Assembly: GCA_036702865.1 (NCBI GenBank)
Contig: DATNQD010000074.1
Coordinates: 62,001 to 126,000 of the forward strand
Reading direction: 5' to 3'
DNA: 64,000 bases
Source of the DNA: Trichocoleus sp.
Lineage (GTDB): Bacteria; Cyanobacteriota; Cyanobacteriia; Elainellales; Elainellaceae
Shown: one piece after another, positions 42,148 through 50,873 of the stretch
Layout of the letters: each line of letters begins with the position of its first letter
Numbering within the stretch: position 1 is the stretch's first letter
Position numbers and translations under genes: made by a program
The notes under the pieces: model-generated
Databases searched by the model: none
What the model saw: the letters and a program-made list of their open reading frames with translations, nothing else
What the model was told of the DNA's origin: nothing

Positions 42148-43050
42148 ATGACGGATACGATTCGGACAAGAGAACAGCGAACGGGATGGCTGCTGCTGAT
42201 TCCGGCGTTGCTAGTACTGCTGCTGGTCTATGCTTACCCGATCGCCCGATCGCTCTGGCTCAGCTTGTTTACCCAAAACCTGGGAACGCAATTGCAGCCT
42301 GTCTTCAGCGGATTAGACAACTACGGGCGGATGGCGCAGGATGGTCGCTTCTGGCAAAGCATTATGAACACGACCGTCTTTACGATTAGTTCGCTGATTT
42401 TCGAACTGATTTTGGGAATGTGTGTCGCGCTGGTACTCAACCAGGCATTTCGGGGGCGAAGTGCAGTACGGACGATCGCCATCATTCCCTGGGCATTGCC
42501 CACTGCACTCATCGGCACAACTTGGGCATGGATTTTTAATGCAGAGTTTGGCGTTTGGAATGACATGCTGCTGCGCTTGGGGTTGATTGATCAGGGCATC
42601 AACTGGCTCGGTAACCCGACGCTGGCAATGATGTCTGTGATTGCGGCTGATGTTTGGAAAACGACTCCATTCATCAGCATTCTGTTGTTAGCGGGTTTGC
42701 AATCCATTCCCGGGGATTTGTATGAGGCGCATGCGATCGATGGTGCGTCAGCCTGGCAAAGCTTCCGGCAAATTACCCTGCCGCTGTTGATGCCTCAAAT
42801 TCTGATCGCTTCCCTTTTTCGATTTGCCCAAGCCTTTGGCATCTTTGACCTGATTGCGGTGATGACGGGCGGCGGTCCCGGTGGCGCAACCGAAACGGTA
42901 TCAATCTACATCTATGCCACCATCATGCGCTATTTAGATTTCGGCTATGGTTCAGCCCTGGTGGTGATTACCTTCCTGGTACTGATTCTGGCAGTTGCCC
43001 TGGCTGCTTTCTTGCTGTCTAAAACTCGTACTGCCCTGAGAGGAGGATAA
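42148..43050 (+). CDS. Sugar ABC transporter permease (MalF type)
   Basis: A 300-residue inner-membrane protein with six predicted helices. The ATG at 42148 has a strong AGGAGGA site; the frame extends upstream to 42091 inside the preceding gene, but that start has no support. The cytoplasmic EAA loop is visible as YEAHAIDGASAWQSFRQITLPLL, which docks on the ATPase. The sequence LLLIPALLVLLLVYAYPI begins the first helix. It forms a heterodimer with the next gene's product. Confidence 0.92.
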   Translation: MTDTIRTREQRTGWLLLIPALLVLLLVYAYPIARSLWLSLFTQNLGTQLQPVFSGLDNYGRMAQDGRFWQSIMNTTVFTISSLIFELILGMCVALVLNQAFRGRSAVRTIAIIPWALPTALIGTTWAWIFNAEFGVWNDMLLRLGLIDQGINWLGNPTLAMMSVIAADVWKTTPFISILLLAGLQSIPGDLYEAHAIDGASAWQSFRQITLPLLMPQILIASLFRFAQAFGIFDLIAVMTGGGPGGATETVSIYIYATIMRYLDFGYGSALVVITFLVLILAVALAAFLLSKTRTALRGG

Positions 43051-43053
43051 CGA

Positions 43054-43932
43054 ATGGCTGTTGCACACCCCCCCGCTCAGACAAGAGAAAACAGGGGCAA
43101 ATCGCTTTCAACCAAACAAATTTTGCTGCCGATCGCGGTTGTCTTTGTGGTGCTGTTCAGTCTAGCGCCGATTCTCTGGCAGGTCTTGACCTCGATCAAA
43201 GTCAACCCTGATATTGCCGCAATTCCTAACGTCTATTTCCCGACAAGATATACGCTTCAGCACTATGTTGAAATCTTCCGCCGCCAACCGTTTTTGAGCT
43301 ATATGCTCAATAGTGCGTTTGTTTCGATTTCATCAACACTGTTATGTTTAGCGTTAGGGACACCAGCCGCTTATGCATTAGCGCGTTTGAAACTGAGAGG
43401 TGAACGATTTATCCTCGCAGGTGTTCTCATCGTGACACTGTTTCCCTACATTCTGCTGTTCATTGGGCTATTAGAAATTGTGCGAGCTTTTGGGCTGGCA
43501 AATAACTATCTGGCGTTAATCATTCCCTATACAGCGATCAACATCCCGCTGACCATTCTGGTGATGCGAAGCTTCTTCCAACAGTTGCCCCGCGACCTGG
43601 AAGACTCTGCCAAAGTGGATGGCTATAACACCTGGCAAATGCTGGTGCAAATTCTGCTGCCGCTCACCACGCCTGCTCTTGTCACGACCGGAATTCTGGC
43701 ATTCATCTCTGCCTGGAACGAATTCATTTTTGCGCTGACGTTTATCACGCGAGAATCGATGAAAACAGTTCCTGTGGCAGTCGCTCAACTGAGTGGTACA
43801 GCCGTTTTTGAAATTCCCTATGGCGCATTGGCAGCTGCAACGGTGGTTGGAACATTGCCATTAGTGCTATTGGTGCTGCTGTTCCAGCGACGAATTGTGC
43901 AAGGCTTAACGGCTGGCGCAGTGAAGGGCTAA
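43054..43932 (+). CDS. Sugar ABC transporter permease (MalG type)
   Basis: A 292-residue partner permease beginning 3 bases after the MalF-type gene. Six helices are expected; the EAA loop is LEDSAKVDGYNTWQMLVQI followed by LPLTTPALVTTGILAFI, and SAWNEFIFALTFI follows as in MalG-like proteins. Together with the other three gene products it makes a four-component importer. GGAGGATAACG provides the ribosome binding site before the ATG. Confidence 0.92.
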   Translation: MAVAHPPAQTRENRGKSLSTKQILLPIAVVFVVLFSLAPILWQVLTSIKVNPDIAAIPNVYFPTRYTLQHYVEIFRRQPFLSYMLNSAFVSISSTLLCLALGTPAAYALARLKLRGERFILAGVLIVTLFPYILLFIGLLEIVRAFGLANNYLALIIPYTAINIPLTILVMRSFFQQLPRDLEDSAKVDGYNTWQMLVQILLPLTTPALVTTGILAFISAWNEFIFALTFITRESMKTVPVAVAQLSGTAVFEIPYGALAAATVVGTLPLVLLVLLFQRRIVQGLTAGAVKG

Positions 43933-44001
43933 TCGGACAACGAAGGACAACGACGATCGCTTGCATCACTCTTACTCTTTTAACGAACCCTGAGAAGAAC
44001 C

Positions 44002-45123
44002 ATGGCTAAGCTTGAATTAATCCACCTGAACAAGACTTATACCCCGAAAGTTATCCCGGTTAAAGACCTGAGCTTGAGCGTCGAGAACGACGAATTCTTG
44101 ACCCTATTAGGTCCATCAGGCTGTGGTAAATCCACAACGCTACGGATGATTGCTGGGTTAGAGCAACCGACGCGCGGCGAGATCTTAATTGGTGGCAAGA
44201 ATGTAACCAATCGGGCAGCAGGCGATCGAAACATTGCCATGGTGTTTCAAAGCTATGCACTCTACCCGCATATGACCGTCTACGATAACCTGGCATCAGG
44301 GCTGAAGCTTCGCAAAATGCCTTCTCAGGAAATTCGGCAGCGCATTCATGAAGTCAGCGGCTTCCTGGGTTTAAATGAATTGATGGAGCGTAAACCCGGA
44401 CAACTCTCAGGTGGACAGCGGCAGCGGGTTGCACTTGGTCGGGCATTGGTGCGGCAGCCAGACGTCTTTCTGCTGGATGAACCGTTGAGTAACCTGGATG
44501 CTTTGCTACGAGAGCAGGTTCGGGCAGAGTTAAAGTCGATTTTTGAGTCCCTGCATACCCCGATCGTCTATGTCACTCACGACCAAACCGAGGCAATGAC
44601 CCTTTCCTCAAAGGTAGCCGTCTTAAATGGTGGCATTTTGCAGCAGCTTGATCCGCCTCGTCGCATCTACACCCATCCGGCAAATCGCTTTGTGGCTGGC
44701 TTTATCGGCAGCCCTCAAATGAACCTGTTCGACCTCAAGTGCGATGGACGATTTGCAGTTCTCGGGAATACTCGTCTTCCCTTACCCAGTGGATTTGTGC
44801 CACCACCAGAAATCGTACTGGGAATTCGCCCGGAACATGTACAGCTTGCCGGATCAGAAGAGCGCAATGACTACACGGTTCAAGGTCGAGTCGTTCTATC
44901 TGAAAACCTGGGTATGAGCGAATTAATTAGCGTTAAAGTTCGAGGCGCAGACAATCTGACTCTTCGTGCCCTCATTCCAAGCGACAATCCCTGGAAAGGC
45001 GAACAAATTACGCTTACTCTGCCCCATGAGCATCTTCATTGGTTTAATGCCCAAACTGGCGAACGGCTCCCAGCAGATACGCGACAGCTTTCGAGCGAAC
45101 GAGCAAACTTGAATTCGTTGTAG
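44002..45123 (+). CDS. Sugar ABC transporter ATP-binding protein (MalK/UgpC type)
   Basis: A 373-residue ATPase. Walker A is GPSGCGKST (about residues 37-45), the Q-loop lies in MVFQSYALYPHMT, the signature is LSGGQRQRVALGRAL, Walker B is VFLLDEPLSNLD, and the switch His is in YVTHDQTEAM. The C-terminal third (from about 240) is the TOBE/MOP regulatory domain (LGIRPEHVQL) that marks the CUT1 sugar subfamily. It closes the four-gene importer; in some cyanobacteria the cognate ATPase gene is unlinked, so the full set here is convenient for function assignment. Confidence 0.93.
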   Translation: MAKLELIHLNKTYTPKVIPVKDLSLSVENDEFLTLLGPSGCGKSTTLRMIAGLEQPTRGEILIGGKNVTNRAAGDRNIAMVFQSYALYPHMTVYDNLASGLKLRKMPSQEIRQRIHEVSGFLGLNELMERKPGQLSGGQRQRVALGRALVRQPDVFLLDEPLSNLDALLREQVRAELKSIFESLHTPIVYVTHDQTEAMTLSSKVAVLNGGILQQLDPPRRIYTHPANRFVAGFIGSPQMNLFDLKCDGRFAVLGNTRLPLPSGFVPPPEIVLGIRPEHVQLAGSEERNDYTVQGRVVLSENLGMSELISVKVRGADNLTLRALIPSDNPWKGEQITLTLPHEHLHWFNAQTGERLPADTRQLSSERANLNSL

Positions 45124-45129
45124 CAGGCA

Positions 45130-45310
45130 GTAGGGGACAGGAATCAGCAAGTGTGAGCGGGTGAAGGCTCAGTTCCTACAAGTCTCCTAACACTGGGAGA
45201 TTTAAAGGACAAGAGCAGGTTTACGCTTCCCAAAGAATTACCGTCCAGAGACAGACAACTTAGACCCTAGCTCCCTGTCCCCTACTTATGCCTACTTATG
45301 CCTATTTACG
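45130..45310. repeat. Inverted repeat with 10-bp tandem repeats
   Basis: GTAGGGGACAGG (45130-45141) is perfectly inverted as CCTGTCCCCTAC (45274-45285). Then come CCTACTTATG twice (45281-45300) and a diverged third copy reaching into the end of the radical SAM gene. Confidence 0.7.
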
Positions 45311-46874
45311 CCGCAAACTCCTCAACCTTCTGTGCTTCTAGCGGCACGTAGCTGTCAAGCTGGGCTTCGATCTGATCGCGCACGATCTGGCGGTATTCGA
45401 TGAAATGCTCCAAGTGAGCGCAGTTCAGCAGATAGTGTTTGAAGACACCCGGATTCTTTTGGATGATGCTGAATAGCTGGCTCCAAAACTGCCACCGGGT
45501 CTTACGTTTGATACCCTGCCGCCAACAAATAATAAACAGTGCCCGCAGGTCAGCTAGCTGCGGCAGCTTAAATTTCTTTTTGTTCGGACTAGGATTCATG
45601 TCAATGAAGTGGCGGTAGACTCGCGCTAAATAGCGATCGGGTTCATACAAGTCCCAGAAACAGCGGACATACTCGCGTGCAATCTCTTCGATCGGGCGAG
45701 TCGGCACAAAGTTAATTAGTGTGGTTTGATGCACGCCTGCTTCTTCATCGCCTGCTCGGAGCCGTCCCTCTTTCTCCAGTCGATACCAGAGTGCCGTTTG
45801 GGGAAGAGCTTGCAGCATACTAAATAGCGCCTGCGGAATCGCTGTTGCTTCCACAAAGTCAATAATTCGATCGCCTGCCCCCGACTTTTCGCCATCAAAC
45901 CCAATAATGAAGCCCGCCATGACTCGGATGCCTGCCCGATTGATCGTCTGAACAGACTGAATCAACGAGTGACGAGTGTTTTGGTGTTTTTGGGTCATCG
46001 AGAGGCTATCTGTATCAGGCGTTTCGATTCCCAAAAAGACAGCACTAAAGTTCGCTGCCACCATCAGATCGAGCAATTCTTGATCTTGCGCTAGATCGAT
46101 CGAGGCTTCGGTGGAAAGACCAAACGGATAGCCATGCTCTTTCATCCAGGGGATCAGTTCGCGCAGCATCAGCTTCACGTTGCGCTTGTTGCCAATGAAA
46201 TTATCGTCCACCACAAAGATCGATCGTCGCCAGCCTAAGTCATATAGCGCCTGCAATTCTGCAATGAGCTGAGCCGGAGTTTTGGTGCGCGGCTTACGCC
46301 CATACAGCACAATGATGTCGCAGAATTCGCACTGATAAGGGCAACCTCTGGAAAACTGCACCGACATATCACTGTAGGCATCGAGGTCGAGCAGATCGAA
46401 GCGGGGAATGGGAGTTGTCGTCACGTCGGGCTTTTCGCCGTTAGCACGAAATACGCCAGAGGTTTCGCCCCGCTCTAAAGCTTCAACAAGCAGCGGTAGC
46501 GTAATTTCGCCCTCGTCTAGCACTAAAAAATCGGCTCCGGCTGCCTGGACTGCCTCTGGGGTTGAAGTGACATAGGGACCGCCAACAGCGACTTGCTTGC
46601 CCCGCCGCTTCGCTTCCTCGACCAAATTCAGCATGTCAGGTTTCTGGACAATCATCCCAGAAATGATCACCAGTTCTGCCCAATCCCAATCAGCCTCGGT
46701 TTCAGGACGAACATTGCGATCGACCAGCCGAAACTCCCAATCCTGGGGCAAAATGGCAGCAACAGTCGTCAAGCTCAGCGGTGGCAAAGAAACCTTACGT
46801 CCAATCAGTTCTAGCGCTTTATCAAAAGACCAGAACGACTTGGGAAACAGAGGATGGAGCAATAAAGCACGCAT
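45306..46874 (-). CDS. B12-binding-domain radical SAM protein
   Basis: A 522-residue enzyme. The N-terminal B12-binding domain (about 1-140) contains LHPLFPKSFWSFDKALELIG, VIISGMIVQ and VAVGGPYVT. The radical SAM core has its cluster motif in RGCPYQCEFCDIIVLYGR near residue 180. The C-terminal third is the helical DUF4070-type region. The hopanoid C-2 methylase HpnP belongs to the same broad group, but many members have other or unknown substrates, and no hopanoid gene is adjacent. The reaction is probably a SAM-dependent methylation or rearrangement. It converges on the importer genes. Confidence 0.88.
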   Translation of the reverse strand: MRALLLHPLFPKSFWSFDKALELIGRKVSLPPLSLTTVAAILPQDWEFRLVDRNVRPETEADWDWAELVIISGMIVQKPDMLNLVEEAKRRGKQVAVGGPYVTSTPEAVQAAGADFLVLDEGEITLPLLVEALERGETSGVFRANGEKPDVTTTPIPRFDLLDLDAYSDMSVQFSRGCPYQCEFCDIIVLYGRKPRTKTPAQLIAELQALYDLGWRRSIFVVDDNFIGNKRNVKLMLRELIPWMKEHGYPFGLSTEASIDLAQDQELLDLMVAANFSAVFLGIETPDTDSLSMTQKHQNTRHSLIQSVQTINRAGIRVMAGFIIGFDGEKSGAGDRIIDFVEATAIPQALFSMLQALPQTALWYRLEKEGRLRAGDEEAGVHQTTLINFVPTRPIEEIAREYVRCFWDLYEPDRYLARVYRHFIDMNPSPNKKKFKLPQLADLRALFIICWRQGIKRKTRWQFWSQLFSIIQKNPGVFKHYLLNCAHLEHFIEYRQIVRDQIEAQLDSYVPLEAQKVEEFAA

Positions 46875-47664
46875 AGTTAATCTGTGATTTGATCAGGGTG
46901 ATTGACTTAAATTTAAACTTAATCTAAGTTTTTATTCTCAATCAGGGGGCTAAACCTAGCCTAGAGTCATATTACAAATAAAACTGTAAACTGTTTCTTG
47001 CCAAGGTTGAGCAGAATGAGCTTCAAAAAATTACCTTGTCTCGACGTTTACCCTGGGAAAGAATCAGCAGTGAAAGTCAAAAAGTTAATCATTTATTTTG
47101 CTCTCTTTTCACACCCTCTGACTATTTTTTTCAAAATTGCAGCTGAAATTGAATGGGAATTGGGAGTTTTTTAAATGGATTTTATTGTATTACTCCAGGT
47201 AAAGCTGATTGTGATTGCTCCAAAGTATAACAGGTCAGCAATCGAAAGCAAGGTTTAGCCTTAGACGATCGAAAACAAAGTCTTCTTTTGCTTACCAAAG
47301 CGGTAGCTCTCAAGATTTTCTAAATGTGCTGCTGGCTGTCTTCAAAGTAGCCAAGACTTAATTTTATTAGTCAGAGAGCCGATCGGCAGAAGATTTTTTA
47401 GGAGAAGATACCTGCTCTCGCTTTACTCCAGTTATCCAACCTGAACAGCATTCGCTTCTGTAGAAAGCTGCTGAAAACTACAAACAATTAGTCTTTAGAT
47501 GGATGTTTAATTACGTTCAATTAGAATGAGGCAATCACCACTTAGAATAGAGCCGGGCGATCGACTAAAGCCTTGAGCAACCTGAAGGTATGGCAATACA
47601 CAGGGTTGCAATATCGAAGTACAGTAACATCAAAGGTCTACATCCGATAAGGAGATGAATCACG
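46875..47664. other. Long intergenic region
   Basis: About 790 AT-rich bases upstream of both the radical SAM gene and the BON gene. No supported coding frame, RNA motif or repeat was found on either strand. Confidence 0.45.
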
Positions 47665-48012
47665 ATGGGTTGGCTCGATCGAATCTTTGGCAAGAAACCA
47701 GCAGAATCCGCCCCTGCTTCTGCACCTGCCCCGGCTGCTCCCGCTCCAACTCCTGGCGAAACTATTCCTCCAGAGCGAGTTGGGCTTGACGGTGAATATG
47801 ACCAAAGCGGTCTGGCAAAGCGGGTTGCTCAAGCGTTTGACAATGATGCAACATTAGACGACATCGAAACACTTTGGGTTGCTCAGACGGGTGGAACGGT
47901 TGTTCTGAAGGGGAAAGTGCCCAGTCAAGACTTACTCAGCAAATGTGTTTCGATCGCTCAAGGCGTAAATGGTGCAACTAGCGTTGATACCAGTCAAGTA
48001 ACGATCGGCTAA
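47665..48012 (+). CDS. BON-domain protein
   Basis: A 115-residue protein: a short basic N-terminus (MGWLDRIFGKKP), an Ala/Pro-rich linker (about 13-35) and one BON domain (about 50-113) with LAKRVAQAFDNDATL, GTVVLKGKVPSQDLL and the closing VNGATSVDTSQV. BON domains bind phospholipids or stabilise envelopes; single-domain forms occur in stress responses. No signal peptide is evident, so it may attach to the inner face of membranes. AAGGAGA precedes the ATG. Confidence 0.88.
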   Translation: MGWLDRIFGKKPAESAPASAPAPAAPAPTPGETIPPERVGLDGEYDQSGLAKRVAQAFDNDATLDDIETLWVAQTGGTVVLKGKVPSQDLLSKCVSIAQGVNGATSVDTSQVTIG

Positions 48013-48028
48013 TCTCATTTCAGTCAAA

Positions 48029-48072
48029 GATTGGGGATAGTGCTATAACTTCACTTAAGCCGATCCCCAATC
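48029..48072. terminator. Perfect hairpin between convergent genes
   Basis: GATTGGGGAT (48029-48038) and ATCCCCAATC (48063-48072) form a 10-bp perfect stem between the stops of the BON gene and infC. T runs are weak on both sides, so it may be a weak bidirectional terminator or an RNA-stabilising hairpin. Confidence 0.55.
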
Positions 48073-48103
48073 AACAAATTAGTCGTACAAATTAAATTTT
48101 CGT

Positions 48104-48592
48104 CTAGGCAGGAATGACGTGCAGAATCAGCGATCGCTTGTCCAATGACTGGACTTTGCCTGCTTGATTCAGGTCTTGCACAATACGATCTAGCAGATCA
48201 GCAGCCCGATCGCGGTACTGATGCTCTCGTCCCCGCAACCGAATCAAAAACTTCACTGAATCGCCCTTGCCCAACCACTGAATCGCTTTGTCGATTCTAA
48301 GTTGATAGTCAGCCGTACCCACATTCGGGCGGAGCCGTACTTCTTTAACCGTCGGTCTAGCACTTTGACTCTGACGTTTTTTCTGCTGATACTGAAGTTT
48401 TCCGTAGCTTAGGATCTTCGCAACTGGGGCATCTTTGCCTTCAGAAACGACAACCAGATCCAGCCCTTCATCTTCAGCTAGTCGCAATGCCTCAAAGGTG
48501 TCAACCAACCCACGATTATTATTTTCGTGGTCAATTAAAAAGACTTGAGGCGACTTAATTTGGCGGTTAATCAGTTGTTTCTTGTCTACGAT
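48104..48592 (-). CDS. infC: Translation initiation factor IF-3 with non-canonical AUC start
   Basis: IF-3 binds the 30S subunit and checks start-codon pairing. The product has 162 residues: the N-terminal domain (INRQIKSPQVFLID, ALRLAEDEGLDLVVVS), linker (YGKLQYQQKK) and C-terminal domain (KEVRLRP, IRLRGREHQYRD, LILHVIPA). The first ATG/GTG/TTG codon (TTG at 48508) would cut off 28 family-like residues. Upstream of it the frame stays open to a TGA without any standard start. AGAGGA lies 7 bases before an ATC codon at 48592, the best start. infC genes commonly use rare starts so that IF-3 represses its own translation. The sequence is divergent (Ser replaces Asp/Asn before YGK), so it may be a second IF-3 paralogue. 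Confidence 0.85.
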   Translation of the reverse strand: MVDKKQLINRQIKSPQVFLIDHENNNRGLVDTFEALRLAEDEGLDLVVVSEGKDAPVAKILSYGKLQYQQKKRQSQSARPTVKEVRLRPNVGTADYQLRIDKAIQWLGKGDSVKFLIRLRGREHQYRDRAADLLDRIVQDLNQAGKVQSLDKRSLILHVIPA

Positions 48593-48974
48593 GGTAATTT
48601 CCTCTACAGTTCAACATGCTACTTGTACACATGCTACTAACCTAACACAGCCTCACCCCAACGATCTTGACTTTTGTTAACGGTCAAAGGACGGCTACGA
48701 ACGGCGAGAAGCGTGAATCGTCCGTTGGTAAAACGGCAGTTGTCCGCTTACCATTGGCTCAATTCACTTTTACTGTTTCTTAACGTTTGCCTGCTTGTTG
48801 CTGCGGTCCTCTGTTCCGAAGCAGGCGATCGTCTAGCGACAAAATGTAGTTTCTGATACTTTTTGCTAAGATTCACTTTGGTATCAATGAAACGTGGCAG
48901 CGAGCAGCCGCTTTTTGGTTTCAGAGCAAGATTTTGTGTAGGAGTATTGCATCTGATTCATGGCACGAGCAATT
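48593..48974. other. Promoter region between infC and the guanidine operon
   Basis: About 380 bases between divergent units. A short plus-strand frame (48674-48856) has no domain or ribosome binding site and is not called. Promoters for infC and the riboswitch transcript should lie here. Confidence 0.4.
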
Positions 48975-49088
48975 AGTGGCTTCTAGGGTTCCGATTCAGC
49001 AACTTGCTGAGTGACTGGTCCGAGAGAAGCCGATCGCCCTTCACAATCGTGGCGATTACACGGCGGGAGAAAAGCCCGGGAGAGTATC
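48975..49088 (+). promoter_or_regulatory. Guanidine-I (ykkC type 1) riboswitch
   Basis: All conserved blocks appear in order: CTAGGGTTCCG (48983-48993), ACTGGTCCGAGAG (49014-49026) and ACGGCGGGAGAAAAGCCCGG plus GAGAG (49060-49084). This aptamer binds free guanidinium. It lies directly upstream of a guanidine hydrolase gene, fitting its known gene partners, and its 3' block overlaps an intrinsic terminator, so ligand binding should switch expression on. Confidence 0.95.
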
Positions 49089-49127
49089 GTACAGACTTCG
49101 CTCTGGTACGGCTTTCCTGGTTTTTTT
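49074..49127 (+). terminator. Riboswitch-controlled intrinsic terminator
   Basis: CCGGGAGAG (49076-49084) pairs with CTTTCCTGG (49112-49120) through nine pairs including two G-U. Inside it CGTAC (49088-49092) pairs with GTACG (49106-49110), and seven T residues (49121-49127) follow. The left arm is part of the conserved aptamer, so aptamer and terminator exclude each other. Confidence 0.88.
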
Positions 49128-49161
49128 GCGTTTGTATCTTTTCTATTCCTGGAGTGATTTC

Positions 49162-50355
49162 ATGACCGATCCGCTATTTCAGAGCCCTCAAAACAATCCG
49201 AATGGCGCTCGCTCGACTGAGGCAAATCAAGCGCTAGAACGGGAAACTCATCTGCCCCTGACGGGCTGGCAGCAGGAAGTTGAGCGTGGGTTGGAGTATG
49301 GGTTAGAAGCGGCTGAAAGCATCCGCGATCGATCGATTCCTACTTTTTCCCGAGGCGAACTGCCCCACTATGCCGGGATCAACACCTTCCTCAAAGCGCC
49401 CTACCTCGAAGATGTGCGAAAAGTGGGCGAGTATGATGTAGCGATCGTCGGTGTACCGCATGATTCTGGCACAACTTACCGTCCGGGAACCCGCTTTGGT
49501 CCACAGGGAATTCGCCGCATTTCTGCTCTGTATACACCCTATAACTTTGAACTTGGCGTTGATTTACGCGAACAGATTACGCTCTGCGACGTCGGTGATA
49601 TTTTTACGATTCCTGCCAACAACGAAAAGTCCTTTGATCAGATTTCTAAAGGCATTGCCCATGTTTTTAGCTCTGGTGCATTCCCAATCATTCTGGGCGG
49701 TGATCATTCGATCGGCTTCCCAACGGTGCGGGGCGTTTGTCGGCATCTGGGCGATAAGAAAGTGGGCATCATTCACTTCGATCGCCATGTAGACACGCAG
49801 GAAACCGACCTGGACGAGCGGATGCATACCTGTCCCTGGTTCCACGCGACAAACATGAAAAATGCTCCGGCTAAGAATCTGGTGCAGTTGGGCATTGGGG
49901 GTTGGCAAGTGCCGCGCCAGGGGGTAAAGGTCTGCCGAGAGCGGGCAACGAATATTCTCACTGTGACCGACATTACCGAAATGGGCATTAGTGCTGCGGC
50001 AGAATTTGCTTTAGAGCGTGCCCTGGATGGTACAGACTGCGTGTACATTAGCTTTGATATTGACTGCATTGATGCAGGATTTGTCCCTGGAACTGGATGG
50101 CCCGAACCCGGTGGACTGCTGCCCCGTGAAGCCTTAGCGTTACTGGCTAAGATCGTTCAGCGTGCTCCGGTTTGCGGTTTAGAAGTGGTGGAAGTTTCGC
50201 CACCCTATGACATCAGCGATATTACTTCGCTCATGGCAACGCGCGTCATTTGCGACACAATGGCACATTTAGTGCTTTCTGGGCAGCTACCCCGTAAAGA
50301 AAAACCCACCTACATTTTCCCGGAATCGCAGCCCGAACTGGTTGACTGGACATAG
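49162..50355 (+). CDS. gdmH: Ni-dependent guanidine hydrolase (arginase-fold, Sll1077/GdmH type)
   Basis: Predicted to hydrolyse guanidine to urea and ammonia. The 397-residue protein has the ureohydrolase fold with an N-terminal extension (about 1-80). Metal motifs: GGDHSIGFP, HFDRHVDTQ (Arg where agmatinases have Ala in DAH) and SFDIDCIDAGFVPGTGWPEPGG. Agmatinase-like annotation is common, but the guanidine-I riboswitch upstream and the HypA-like and HypB-like nickel-delivery genes downstream match the described Synechocystis Sll1077-1079 system. The ATG at 49162 follows TGGAGTG; the frame's upstream TTG at 49126 lies inside the terminator and is rejected. Expression should rise with guanidine. 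Confidence 0.93.
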   Translation: MTDPLFQSPQNNPNGARSTEANQALERETHLPLTGWQQEVERGLEYGLEAAESIRDRSIPTFSRGELPHYAGINTFLKAPYLEDVRKVGEYDVAIVGVPHDSGTTYRPGTRFGPQGIRRISALYTPYNFELGVDLREQITLCDVGDIFTIPANNEKSFDQISKGIAHVFSSGAFPIILGGDHSIGFPTVRGVCRHLGDKKVGIIHFDRHVDTQETDLDERMHTCPWFHATNMKNAPAKNLVQLGIGGWQVPRQGVKVCRERATNILTVTDITEMGISAAAEFALERALDGTDCVYISFDIDCIDAGFVPGTGWPEPGGLLPREALALLAKIVQRAPVCGLEVVEVSPPYDISDITSLMATRVICDTMAHLVLSGQLPRKEKPTYIFPESQPELVDWT

Positions 50356-50409
50356 CCCACCCCAAATAACCCGATCGCCCTTTTATTCACTCGCAGACTC
50401 GATCGCCCT

Positions 50410-50775
50410 ATGCATGAAACAGACATGACCAAGGCGCTGATCATCACTCTCCAAAACTGGTGGGATGAGCAGCCGGAAAAACCCCAGATTACGCAGGTTC
50501 ATCTCACCGTCGGACAGTTTACCTGTGTGGAACCTGTCAGCCTCCAGTTTGCCTTTGAGGTGCAGACGCGAGGGACGTTTCTGGATGGCGCAGCACTGGT
50601 GATCCGCGAAACGCCGCTGATCGCTTTCTGCCATCCTTGCCAGCAGGAATATCAGCCCGAAATTGGCGTTCAGTATGCCTGCCCAACCTGCCATTCACCC
50701 ATGGACGATATTCGATCGGGACGAGAACTAAAGATCGATCGCCTAGAATGCAGCACGATGGCGATCGGGTTTTAG
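50410..50775 (+). CDS. HypA-like nickel metallochaperone for the guanidine hydrolase
   Basis: A 121-residue HypA/HybF-family protein. It begins MHET, with the His2 that binds nickel in HypA, and carries the zinc-site pair CHPC and CPTC (about residues 76-96). HypA normally delivers Ni to NiFe hydrogenase or urease. No hydrogenase genes are nearby; its place 54 bases after gdmH and before a HypB-like gene, as in Synechocystis sll1078, points to nickel loading of the guanidine hydrolase (GhaA-type role). It is part of the riboswitch-controlled operon. Confidence 0.9.
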   Translation: MHETDMTKALIITLQNWWDEQPEKPQITQVHLTVGQFTCVEPVSLQFAFEVQTRGTFLDGAALVIRETPLIAFCHPCQQEYQPEIGVQYACPTCHSPMDDIRSGRELKIDRLECSTMAIGF

Positions 50776-50873
50776 CCAATGCTTGAAAAAGCCGAGTCGC
50801 TTCTCAACCAGCCTCATCAGCCAGTTTCTTGAGATACAGCACAGATCCACAAACCAACCATTCGTGAATTCCT

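Noticed and set aside
48674-48856. 60-codon plus-strand frame between infC and the riboswitch
   Set aside because: Lies in the promoter space; no ribosome binding site or domain.
49126-49161. TTG start upstream of the guanidine hydrolase ATG
   Set aside because: It lies in the terminator T run of the riboswitch; the ATG at 49162 has its own ribosome binding site.
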